A DNA stretch of 64,000 bases from SZUA-100 sp965248135 (GTDB lineage: Bacteria; Pseudomonadota; Alphaproteobacteria; Rhizobiales; Rhizobiaceae): contig CBDFIN010000012.1 in assembly GCA_965248135.1 (NCBI GenBank), positions 930,001-994,000 on the forward strand, given 5' to 3'. Position 1 is the stretch's first letter. The number at the start of each line of letters is the position of its first letter. A model generated the notes under the pieces. It did not search any database, was not told the DNA's origin, and worked only from the letters and a program-made list of their open reading frames with translations. Below, one piece after another: positions 7,407 to 15,504 of this stretch. The translations under genes were made by a program, and so were the position numbers.

Positions 7407-10148
7407 GTGGATCAGCCAACCAACATCAAAGCAAGCCAAACCTTGGGCAGCGATGCAAAAGCCGCGGGTGCTGGCGCGCCTGCAACGCCGATGATGGCCC
7501 AGTTTATTGAAATCAAAGCGGCAAATCCGGGTTCACTCCTGTTCTACCGAATGGGCGATTTCTACGAATTGTTCTTCGACGATGCCGAGCAGGCATCAAG
7601 AGCACTGGGCATAACACTGACCAAGCGCGGCAAGCACCAGGGCCGCGATATTCCGATGTGCGGCGTGCCGGTAATCGCTGCCGACGATTATCTGCAGAAA
7701 CTGATTGCGCTTGGCTTTAGGGTCTCGGTCTGCGAACAAACGGAAGAACCTGCTGCGGCGAAAAAGCGCGGCTACAAATCGGTCGTGCGCCGCGAGGTTA
7801 AACGGCTGGTAACACCCGGCACCATCACCGAAGAAAAACTGCTTGATCCCAATAGCTCCAATTATTTGTGCGCCCTTTCCCGCATTCGTGGGTCGAAAAA
7901 GGGCGCTGTCATGGCGCTGGCCTGGATCGATATCTCCACCGGCACTTTTAACGTCTCGCCCAGCGATGCAGGGCGACTTGGTGCAGACCTTGCGCGGATA
8001 GAACCACGCGAGCTGATCCTGGCCGAAAGCGTGTTCCATGACAGTGCATTGCGGCCGCTGTTTGAGCAGCAAAAGTTTGCCGTGACACCACAGCCCTCGG
8101 TGTTGTTTGAAAGTGTTACTGCTGCCGGCCGGCTGGCAGATTTTTATGGTGTAAAAACCCTCGACGGGTTTGGCGAATTTTCGAAGGTGGAGATCGCAGC
8201 CGCTTCGGCCATTGTTGCCTATGTCGAGAAAACCCAGATCGGCGAACGGCCCAGTCTTGCCCGGCCGGTTAGCGAAAGCACCTCTGGCGCCCTGTTTATC
8301 GACGCTGCCACGAGGGCCAATCTTGAGCTGGTTCGAACCTTGTCGGGTGAGAAAAAGGGATCGCTGCTCGAGACCATCGACCGGACAGTTACCGGTGGTG
8401 GAGCGCGCATGCTGTTTGACCGGCTGATGAGCCCGCTAACCGATCCCGCCAGCATTGCCGCGCGGCAAGACGAAGTGGCTTTTTTCATGACCAATAGCAA
8501 GCTTGCCCGTCAATTACGCACAGCTTTGAGGGCGACGCCGGATATGCCAAGGGCTCTGTCGCGTATTGCCCTCAACCGCGGTGGACCACGCGATTTGGGC
8601 GCCCTGATGAGCGGTATTGAAGGGGCCCTGGAGATCGCCGGCCTGCTGGCAGAATTCACGCCGTTGACCGCCAACATATCCGTTGCGCTGGACCGGCTGC
8701 AATCGCTTCCCACCGCGCTGCGCGATCTGCTTGGAAAGGCACTTGCAGACGACATGCCGGTGTTGCGCCGCGATGGCGGCTTTATCCGCTCCGGTTTTGA
8801 TGCAGAGCTTGATGAACTTCGAACTTTGCGTGATGAAAGCCGCAAGGTAATCGCCGGGTTGCAGGCCGATTACGCCCGCGAGACGGATGTCAAGTCGCTG
8901 AAAATCAAGCACAACAACGTGCTCGGTTATTTCATCGAAGTGACCGCTTTGAACGCCGATGGGCTAATGAGCGAGGAAGGAAAAGCACGATTTATCCATC
9001 GTCAGACACTGGCCAACTGCATGCGGTTTACCACAACCCGGTTGGCCGAACTGGGAAGCGCCATCGCCAATGCGGCCGGCAGCGCGCTGGAGATTGAACA
9101 TAAGATCTTTGATCGATTGGCAAGAAAGGTGGTCAAGGCCGGTGATGAAATAAAATTTGCCGCCCTGGCGCTTTCGCAACTGGATGTCGCGGCAGCCCTT
9201 GCCCACCTGGTGGAAGAGCAGGGATATGTCCGGCCCAAGGTTGATGACAGTCACGCATTTGAAATCACCGCCGGTCGCCATGCGGTCGTCGAGCAGGCCC
9301 TGCGTGAGGCGGCATCAGACCCGTTTGTCGCCAATGATTGTCATATCGGACCGAAAAATTCTGCCAAAGACGGTAAGATCTGGCTTCTGACCGGTCCAAA
9401 CATGGGGGGTAAATCGACCTTTCTGCGGCAAAACGCACTTATTGTTATCCTAGCCCAAATGGGTTCATTCGTTCCTGCCGGGGCTGCCCGTATCGGCATT
9501 GTCGACCGGCTGTTTTCACGTGTGGGTGCTGCCGATGATCTCGCCCGTGGCCGCTCGACCTTCATGGTTGAAATGGTCGAAACGGCGGCCATTCTCAATC
9601 AGGCGGGCCAGCGGGCGCTGGTTATTCTCGACGAGATCGGGCGTGGCACTGCGACCTTTGATGGATTGTCGATAGCCTGGGCGACCATTGAACATTTGCA
9701 TGAGGTCAACAAATGCCGAACGCTCTTTGCCACCCATTACCATGAGTTGACCGCATTGGCGAAACCGCTTGAACGGCTTGCCAATGTCACGCTGAAGGTA
9801 AAGGAATGGGACGGTGATGTGGTTTTTCTGCACGAGATCATTGCCGGATCGGCGGACCGCTCCTATGGCATCCAGGTGGCACGGTTGGCGGGACTGCCCA
9901 ATGAGGTGGTATCGCGTGCCCGCGATGTGCTTGAACAGCTGGAGGAGGTTGACCGGAAAACGCCTGGTGCGGCACTGGTTGATGATTTGCCGCTATTTTC
10001 AGTGCGAACTGTTGCCGCAAAACCCTCCCTGCCCGATCAGCCGCTCAACCAGCATCTTGCCACCGTCAATCCCGATGAATTGACCCCGCGAGAGGCTCTG
10101 GAAGTGCTCTATGCGCTGAAATCGATGGCCAGGGAACCGGGCTCCTGA
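7407..10148 (+). CDS. mutS: DNA mismatch repair protein MutS
   Basis: MutS recognises base mismatches and small loops and recruits MutL. The 913 residues include the mismatch-binding domain (TPMMAQFIEIKAANPGSLL, then FYRMGDFYELFFDDA, whose FYE is the mismatch-contacting Phe-X-Glu), connector, core and clamp domains, and the C-terminal ATPase with Walker A GPNMGGKST near residue 663, Walker B VILDEIGRGTATFDG and the ATHYHEL segment. The start is a GTG with no strong ribosome site; the first 28 residues are poorly conserved, so a slightly later start is possible. The gene is preceded by the A-B double hairpin and is convergent with truB. Confidence 0.97.
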   Translation: MDQPTNIKASQTLGSDAKAAGAGAPATPMMAQFIEIKAANPGSLLFYRMGDFYELFFDDAEQASRALGITLTKRGKHQGRDIPMCGVPVIAADDYLQKLIALGFRVSVCEQTEEPAAAKKRGYKSVVRREVKRLVTPGTITEEKLLDPNSSNYLCALSRIRGSKKGAVMALAWIDISTGTFNVSPSDAGRLGADLARIEPRELILAESVFHDSALRPLFEQQKFAVTPQPSVLFESVTAAGRLADFYGVKTLDGFGEFSKVEIAAASAIVAYVEKTQIGERPSLARPVSESTSGALFIDAATRANLELVRTLSGEKKGSLLETIDRTVTGGGARMLFDRLMSPLTDPASIAARQDEVAFFMTNSKLARQLRTALRATPDMPRALSRIALNRGGPRDLGALMSGIEGALEIAGLLAEFTPLTANISVALDRLQSLPTALRDLLGKALADDMPVLRRDGGFIRSGFDAELDELRTLRDESRKVIAGLQADYARETDVKSLKIKHNNVLGYFIEVTALNADGLMSEEGKARFIHRQTLANCMRFTTTRLAELGSAIANAAGSALEIEHKIFDRLARKVVKAGDEIKFAALALSQLDVAAALAHLVEEQGYVRPKVDDSHAFEITAGRHAVVEQALREAASDPFVANDCHIGPKNSAKDGKIWLLTGPNMGGKSTFLRQNALIVILAQMGSFVPAGAARIGIVDRLFSRVGAADDLARGRSTFMVEMVETAAILNQAGQRALVILDEIGRGTATFDGLSIAWATIEHLHEVNKCRTLFATHYHELTALAKPLERLANVTLKVKEWDGDVVFLHEIIAGSADRSYGIQVARLAGLPNEVVSRARDVLEQLEEVDRKTPGAALVDDLPLFSVRTVAAKPSLPDQPLNQHLATVNPDELTPREALEVLYALKSMAREPGS

Positions 10149-10151
10149 TTG

Positions 10152-11063
10152 CTAATTGTTAAATACCCGCCGCGGCCGGAACATGCCCTTTTCCACCGAG
10201 CCTATAGCAATGACATCACCCAGATGCGTGGCGCAGATTTCGTCTGCATAGACCGGCGCATCCCTACCGATGGCCAGTACGGGGTTGCCAAGGCGTATGC
10301 GGTTGGCCGGATCCTGAGCGAACTCAATTGACGGCAGTTGGCAAAGTGCCGCACCGGTACTGACCAGATAGTCATCAAGCGCGTCTAAATCACCTTGCAG
10401 TTCAACCAGCGTCTCAAGGTCGACCAGATCTGCCTCATCAAATGGTGCAACACAAACCCGGCGCAATGCGCTGACATGGCCATAACAACCAAGATCCCGC
10501 CCCAAATCGCGGGCAAGCGAGCGCACATAAGTGCCCTTGCCGCAGTCAACTTCAAAAATTGCCGTATCCTGGTCTGGTCGTTCAATCAGCTTAAAACGCT
10601 CAATGAAGACGATGCGAGGCTGCAGCTCCACTTTCTCTCCGGCGCGCGCCAGATCATAGGCCCGCACACCATCGATTTTAAGGGCTGAAAAATCCGGCGG
10701 CATCTGTTCGATTTCACCTAGATATCGGGGCAATAACACCTCAATAGCATCACCCGCAGGGCGCTCATTGCTGGTGGCGACGGTGTCGCCCTCACCATCA
10801 TCAGTGGTCGTTTGGGTACCCCATTTGACGGTAAAGCGATAGGTTTTCATACCGTCCATTACATAGGGAACGGTTTTTGTCGCCTCGCCCAGCGCGACCG
10901 GCAACATGCCGGTGGCAAGCGGATCCAAGGTGCCGGCGTGACCGGCCTTTTGTGCCTGAAAAAGCCATCTGACCTTGCCGACCGCCTGGGTCGAACCCAT
11001 GTCGAAGGGCTTGTCCAGAATTACCCAGCCGGAAATTCTCCGACCCTTCTTCCGTCTGGCCAT
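10152..11063 (-). CDS. truB: tRNA pseudouridine(55) synthase TruB
   Basis: TruB converts U55 of the T-loop of tRNAs to pseudouridine. The 303-residue protein has the nearly invariant HAGTLDPLATGMLPVALGEATK segment, whose Asp is the catalytic nucleophile, the RFTVKWGTQTTTDD strand, and the CGKGTYVRSLARDLG motif. It is the last gene of the long minus-strand operon in the window, 12 bases after rbfA, and ends 3 bases from the mutS stop on the other strand. In related genomes rpsO and pnp follow; here mutS takes that position. Confidence 0.96.
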   Translation of the reverse strand: MARRKKGRRISGWVILDKPFDMGSTQAVGKVRWLFQAQKAGHAGTLDPLATGMLPVALGEATKTVPYVMDGMKTYRFTVKWGTQTTTDDGEGDTVATSNERPAGDAIEVLLPRYLGEIEQMPPDFSALKIDGVRAYDLARAGEKVELQPRIVFIERFKLIERPDQDTAIFEVDCGKGTYVRSLARDLGRDLGCYGHVSALRRVCVAPFDEADLVDLETLVELQGDLDALDDYLVSTGAALCQLPSIEFAQDPANRIRLGNPVLAIGRDAPVYADEICATHLGDVIAIGSVEKGMFRPRRVFNN

Positions 11064-11075
11064 TTATTTTGTCCG

Positions 11076-11477
11076 TCAGTGTTCCTGCTCGCCGCCCGGG
11101 GTGTTCAAATCACGGGCAACCACGTCCGATTTCAGCAATTCATCGATGCGGGCATAATTGTCAAAACTGGTATCTGCACGAAAGCGGAAAGTCGGCTGGG
11201 TCTTCATTTGCCGCAACAGCGGCGCGGTGCGTGCGCGTACCTGCTTGACATTGGCAGCCAGTGCCTTGATCACCGGCTCCGCATTGTCCTGGCCCAAGGG
11301 TGAGACAAAAACCGTGGCGATTTTCAAATCCGGCGACATGGCGACTTCCGAGATTGAAAGCACCGTTCGTTCAAGCACTGGATCACGAATCTCGCCGCGC
11401 TGGAAAACGGTGGTCAGCGCCCGGCGAACAAGTTCGCCGACGCGAAGCTGGCGCTGAGAGGGTGGTTTATTGGTCAA
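11076..11477 (-). CDS. rbfA: 30S ribosome-binding factor RbfA
   Basis: RbfA binds the 30S subunit with a KH-like fold and assists 16S rRNA 5'-end maturation and cold adaptation. The 133-residue protein has the family phrases QRQLRVGELVRRALTTVF, DPVLERTVLSISEVAMSPDLK and RAIL-like VRARTAPLLRQMKTQPTFRF. The best start is a TTG only 3 bases after the stop of the unknown coiled-coil ORF upstream, so its translation is probably coupled to whatever is translated there. This arrangement differs from the usual infB-rbfA spacing. Confidence 0.94.
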   Translation of the reverse strand: MTNKPPSQRQLRVGELVRRALTTVFQRGEIRDPVLERTVLSISEVAMSPDLKIATVFVSPLGQDNAEPVIKALAANVKQVRARTAPLLRQMKTQPTFRFRADTSFDNYARIDELLKSDVVARDLNTPGGEQEH

Positions 11478-11480
11478 AAT

Positions 11481-11813
11481 CTACTCGTCTTTTGTGTCGT
11501 TGCCAAGCAGCCGGGATACGGTTTCCAGCGCAATTCTCTCGGCAGAGGATTCGACCGAGTGGGAAATTGCAGAGTTCATTGTTGACAAAATAGCTTTCAG
11601 CTGCCCGTTGTGCTCATCGACAGATCTTTGAAGCTCGTCAACGCGTTTAGTCAACTCTTTGTTTTGCTCTTCCAGCCGCGCATATGATCGTTCAAGCCGA
11701 ATAATGTTCTTCAGAAATTCTTTTGCACGCTGCTAACCAAACGACTGCTCAAACTCACTTTTTGATGGACTAGGTTCAGATTTCTTGACCACTGTATTGC
11801 TCCCGAGCGACAC
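11481..11813 (-). pseudogene. Coiled-coil ORF interrupted by an in-frame amber codon
   Basis: From GTG at 11813 the frame reads 26 codons, meets TAG at 11735-11733, then continues open for another 83 codons to TAG at 11483-11481. The second part (AKEFLKNIIRLERSYARLEEQ, then NKELTKRVDELQRSVDEHNG) is a strong heptad-repeat coiled coil and has no good start codon near its beginning, so the two parts look like one protein. The GTG overlaps the 126-residue ORF upstream by 38 bases, and the end lies 3 bases before rbfA. No family is recognised. It may be a decayed gene, a recent nonsense mutation, a read error, or a readthrough product; these cannot be separated here. Confidence 0.55.
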
Positions 11814-12156
11814 GATTTAGCAAATCCCAGTTCCGGTCAATTTCTGCAGTAATAGCTTGGTTTCGTCCTGCGGCATTTACATTCCATACGACGAACTCAT
11901 CCAGGGAACTTTCCACCGTGTCACCCAATTTCTCAAGAACCGGAATGCACTGGTCCAAAGCTTGAGCTACATGACGTTCGCTGACTTCCGGCTCCCCGGC
12001 TATTGTAGCGAATTTCGAATTCAGGCTTGAAAGAGTAAAACAAGCTGCCACAAACTCAAGTATCGCGGCAAATTCCCCTCGCTCGCCTGAACCAAGCCAC
12101 CGAAAGTTTTTTATCTCGTCAATATTCCTACTGCGAAGGGCCATAGATGGACGCAT
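11776..12156 (-). CDS. Unknown helical protein inserted between infB and rbfA
   Basis: A 126-residue, largely helical and acidic protein (EFAAILEFVAACFTLSSLN, then ERHVAQALDQCIPVLEKLGD). The ATG has an AAGGA site about 10 bases upstream. There is no signal peptide and no membrane segment. It is not a normal member of the infB-rbfA operon and is AT-richer than its neighbours, which together with the amber-interrupted ORF after it suggests an inserted two-gene cassette. I do not recognise a family and assign no function. Confidence 0.6.
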   Translation of the reverse strand: MRPSMALRSRNIDEIKNFRWLGSGERGEFAAILEFVAACFTLSSLNSKFATIAGEPEVSERHVAQALDQCIPVLEKLGDTVESSLDEFVVWNVNAAGRNQAITAEIDRNWDLLNRVAREQYSGQEI

Positions 12157-12206
12157 TATACGAAATCCTTTTTCTCATACAATATAGGTCAAACTAACCT
12201 AATATT

Positions 12207-14753
12207 CTACAAGCTCCGTGCGATATGCTCGACGTTGAAGCACTCGATCACGTCACCCTTGCGCATATCCTGGTAGTTTTTGAAAGCCATGCCGCATTCA
12301 AGCCCGGACTGCACTTCGCTGGCTTCATCCTTGAACCGTTTGAGCGTCGACAATTCACCTTCGTGCATCACCACATCATCGCGAATGAGCCGCACGCCGG
12401 CACCTCGCTCGACCTTGCCTTCGGTGATAAGACACCCGGCCACCTTGCCGACCTTCGAGACATTGAAGATATCGAGAATTTCGGCGTTGCCAAGGAAGGT
12501 CTCACGACGTTCAGGTGAAAGCATGCCGGAAAGCGTGTCCTTAACATCATCAACCAAATCATAAATGATGCTGTAATAACGTATTTCGATGCCTTCGCGG
12601 CGCGCCATTTCGCGGGCCTGCGGGTTGGCGCGCACATTAAAGCCGATGATCGGTGTGCCTGAAGCCATGGCAAGTGTCACGTCGGCCTCGGTAATACCAC
12701 CGACACCGGAATGCACTACGCGCGCCTCAACCTCGTCATTGCCGAGTTTTGCCAACGATGCGATGATTGCCTCAACCGAACCATGGGTATCGCCCTTGAT
12801 CACCAACGGGGCGGAATCGGCACCCTTTTGCTGAAGATTGGTCATCATTTGTTCAAGCGATCCGCGTGAACCGGCAGCGTGGGCAATTTCCATTTCCCTA
12901 GCCGACCGCTGACGGTATTCAGAGATTTCTCGCGCCCGCGCCTCGCTATCAACTACAACCATTCGGTCTCCGGCGGCCGGTGCGCCGGAAAGACCCAACA
13001 CTTCAACCGGCTGGGAAGGCGGCGCCTCGGCCATGTTGTTGCCGTGATCGTCGACCAGCGCGCGGACGTGGCCCCACTCGCTTCCCGCGACGATAATCTC
13101 CCCGATATGAAGTGTACCGCGCTGAACCAGAACGGTAGCGACTGCACCACGTCCCCGTTCCAGTTGGGCTTCAACCACAATGCCTTCTGCTGCCCTATTT
13201 GGATTGGCCGATAGTTCGAGCACTTCGGCCTGCAGCAAAATGGCCTCAAGCAGACCATCGAGATTGGTTCCCTCGGTCGCAGATACTTCCATATCCATAA
13301 TCTCGCCGCCCATCGATTCAACAAAAACTTCATGTTGAAGAAGCTCGTTGCGCACCCTTGTGGGGTCGGCACCGGCAAGGTCGATCTTGTTGATCGCCAC
13401 AATGATTGGCACTTCGGCTGCCTTGGCGTGATTGATCGATTCAATCGTCTGCGGCATAACCCCGTCATCGGCAGCCACCACCAGGATGGCGATATCGGTC
13501 GACTGGGCGCCACGGGCCCGCATGGTGGTAAAGGCCTCGTGACCCGGGGTGTCGATAAAGGTGATTTTCTGACCATCCTTATCGATCTGGTAGGCACCGA
13601 TATGCTGAGTGATACCACCGGACTCACCGGCTGCAACCCTGGAATTGCGCAGGGCATCAAGCAGCGACGTTTTGCCGTGATCGACGTGACCCATAATGGT
13701 TACCACGGGCGGGCGGACCTCCAGATCTTCAGGATTGTCAGGGGCATCGTGAAGCCCTTCCTCGACATCGCTTTCCGAAACGCGAACAACCGTGTGGCCC
13801 ATTTCCTCGGCTATCAACTGCGCCATATCGGCATCGATAATATCGCCGGGTTTCATCATCTGACCCTGCTGCATCAGATATTTGATCACCTCGACCGACC
13901 GCTCGGACATGCGGTTTGCCAGTTCCTGAATGGTTATAGTGTCGGGGATGGTAACCTCGCGCATGATCTTTTCGCGCGGACCGGTATTTAAAGCGCGCTT
14001 TTCTTTTTCGCGCCGGCGGCGCATGGCTGCAAGCGATCGTCCCCGCTGGGGGTTTTCATCAAGCGCATTGGACAATGTGAGCTTGGTGCGTCGTCTGCTT
14101 TCGCCCGGTTTAGGCTTGGAAGTACGATGGGAATCGTCACTCTTGGGCCTGTGGACCTCTTTAAGAGGCGCAGGTGTCGCTGCCGCCTTTTTTGAAACTG
14201 CCGGTTTTCCACTTTCCTGCAATGCCGCAGCAGATGCATCAGCGGCAGCGAGCTTGGCCGCCTCCTCATCTTCGCTTGCCGTCGTTTCGTCGGGCTCGGC
14301 TTCAGCGTGTTGGAGCGCCTCTTGTTGCTTTTCAGCTTCTTCGGCAAGAAGTCTGGTCTCTTCGTCGGCCTGACGCTGCTTTTCCTTTTCAGCGTTGAGC
14401 ACTTTTTCTTTTGCTTCGCGAACCTGCGCGCCCTCGAGCGCACGGCTACGGGCGTCCTGCTCGCTGGCCGACAGTTTCCTTGCCGGTCGATCCAACGTTC
14501 CTGTAGTCGCTTCAACTGACACGGTTTTCTCGGGCTCGGCCTTGGCCGGAACCAGTGATTCGCTTGTTGGCGCAAAAACACGCTTCGCATCGCCAGGCCG
14601 CACGATACGTCTTTTCTTGGTTTCTACAACAACCGCATTGCTGCGCCCGTGGGAGAATTTCTGCCGCACGGTCCCCTGGGTAGGGCCACCTCTTAGCGAG
14701 ATTGTTCTCTTGGGGCCACCCTGGGTATCGTTGCCTGACTTGGAATCACTCAT
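12207..14753 (-). CDS. infB: Translation initiation factor IF-2
   Basis: IF-2 is the GTPase that places initiator fMet-tRNA on the 30S subunit and promotes subunit joining. The 848 residues have a long charged N-terminal region with alanine- and glutamate-rich repeats (about 80-230), the IF2_N module (EVTIPDTITIQELANRM), and the GTPase domain with GHVDHGKTS near residue 360, DTPGHEAF and NKIDLAG, followed by the two IF-2 barrel domains. The ATG at MSDSKSGND was preferred to a GTG nine codons earlier because rhizobial IF-2 proteins begin this way. It lies 47 bases after the ylxR-like gene. Confidence 0.97.
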   Translation of the reverse strand: MSDSKSGNDTQGGPKRTISLRGGPTQGTVRQKFSHGRSNAVVVETKKRRIVRPGDAKRVFAPTSESLVPAKAEPEKTVSVEATTGTLDRPARKLSASEQDARSRALEGAQVREAKEKVLNAEKEKQRQADEETRLLAEEAEKQQEALQHAEAEPDETTASEDEEAAKLAAADASAAALQESGKPAVSKKAAATPAPLKEVHRPKSDDSHRTSKPKPGESRRRTKLTLSNALDENPQRGRSLAAMRRRREKEKRALNTGPREKIMREVTIPDTITIQELANRMSERSVEVIKYLMQQGQMMKPGDIIDADMAQLIAEEMGHTVVRVSESDVEEGLHDAPDNPEDLEVRPPVVTIMGHVDHGKTSLLDALRNSRVAAGESGGITQHIGAYQIDKDGQKITFIDTPGHEAFTTMRARGAQSTDIAILVVAADDGVMPQTIESINHAKAAEVPIIVAINKIDLAGADPTRVRNELLQHEVFVESMGGEIMDMEVSATEGTNLDGLLEAILLQAEVLELSANPNRAAEGIVVEAQLERGRGAVATVLVQRGTLHIGEIIVAGSEWGHVRALVDDHGNNMAEAPPSQPVEVLGLSGAPAAGDRMVVVDSEARAREISEYRQRSAREMEIAHAAGSRGSLEQMMTNLQQKGADSAPLVIKGDTHGSVEAIIASLAKLGNDEVEARVVHSGVGGITEADVTLAMASGTPIIGFNVRANPQAREMARREGIEIRYYSIIYDLVDDVKDTLSGMLSPERRETFLGNAEILDIFNVSKVGKVAGCLITEGKVERGAGVRLIRDDVVMHEGELSTLKRFKDEASEVQSGLECGMAFKNYQDMRKGDVIECFNVEHIARSL

Positions 14754-14799
14754 GCCTTGTTTATGTCCTTTTGAAATCACCGGATTTCAACCAGTTATT

Positions 14800-15396
14800 T
14801 CACCGTGTTTGCGGGACATCGTCCCTATACTGATCAAGCGCTTTAGCAAGCTTGAGAAATGATTTTGCCGCACCGCCTTTTGTCAACGCGACATGCATCA
14901 CATTTCCGCTGCCTAATACCGAACTCATGCGGACTGAGTCAAACATTCGAAGCACGGGTACTTCTGTGCCGTTTCGCCTCGAAACGCAAGCCGTCCGGTC
15001 AAGCTTTCTTATCCCATCTTCCGCTGCATCACCAGCGTGCAGCAGGGCTATTGCCTTTCCTGCACCCATTGCATTGGCTGCTTTGGTGGCGCCCAACACA
15101 CATTGTCCAGCCTTTTTCACCAGTCCTAAACTAGCCAATGCAGTTTTTTCCATCAACTTTTCTACCTCGGCATCCAGCTCGGGTGAGACCACCACTTTTC
15201 TCTTTAATCCGCGGCCAAACAGTTCTTTTTCAACCGCCTTCCTTACCGTGGCGCGATGGGCCCGGGTCCACACGCCCCGCCCCGGCAAATTTCGCTTCAG
15301 GTCAGCAACAATCTGTCCGTCCGGCGCTGCCACAAAGCGGATCATTCGATCCTGATTGAGCTTATTCCTGCTGACTATGCAGGTGCGCTGGTTCAT
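14800..15396 (-). CDS. YlxR-like RNA-binding protein (DUF448 with L7Ae-like domain)
   Basis: This 198-residue protein of the nusA-infB operon joins a DUF448/YlxR domain (RTCIVSRNKLNQDRMIRFV, LPGRGVWTRAH) to an L7Ae/L30e-like domain (LGLVKKAGQCVLGATKA, KAIALLHAGDAAEDG). The fusion is usual in alphaproteobacteria. The ATG at 15396 has a GAGGAGA site 9 bases upstream and starts directly before the conserved core; the longer frame back to 15489 would include a 15-bp tandem repeat and is not preferred. The family binds RNA and is thought to act in transcription-translation; its exact role is unsettled. Confidence 0.88.
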   Translation of the reverse strand: MNQRTCIVSRNKLNQDRMIRFVAAPDGQIVADLKRNLPGRGVWTRAHRATVRKAVEKELFGRGLKRKVVVSPELDAEVEKLMEKTALASLGLVKKAGQCVLGATKAANAMGAGKAIALLHAGDAAEDGIRKLDRTACVSRRNGTEVPVLRMFDSVRMSSVLGSGNVMHVALTKGGAAKSFLKLAKALDQYRDDVPQTR

Positions 15397-15451
15397 GCTG
15401 TCCGTCTCCTCAAGCCGTTTCCGCGAGCCGAATTGGTCACTCTCCTTCAAT

Positions 15452-15481
15452 TCCAATGTGTTCTTGTCCAATGTGTTCTTG
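15452..15481. repeat. Tandem duplication of a 15-mer
   Basis: TCCAATGTGTTCTTG occurs twice without interruption in the gap between nusA and the ylxR-like gene. Fifteen bases preserve the reading frame. It looks like a recent small slippage duplication; no role is apparent. Confidence 0.9.
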
Positions 15482-15504
15482 ATCATCACATACCGGGCAT
15501 ATTG

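Noticed and set aside
13332..13991. Long plus-strand frame antisense to infB
   Set aside because: A shadow frame produced by GC-rich codon structure of infB; no family, no ribosome site.
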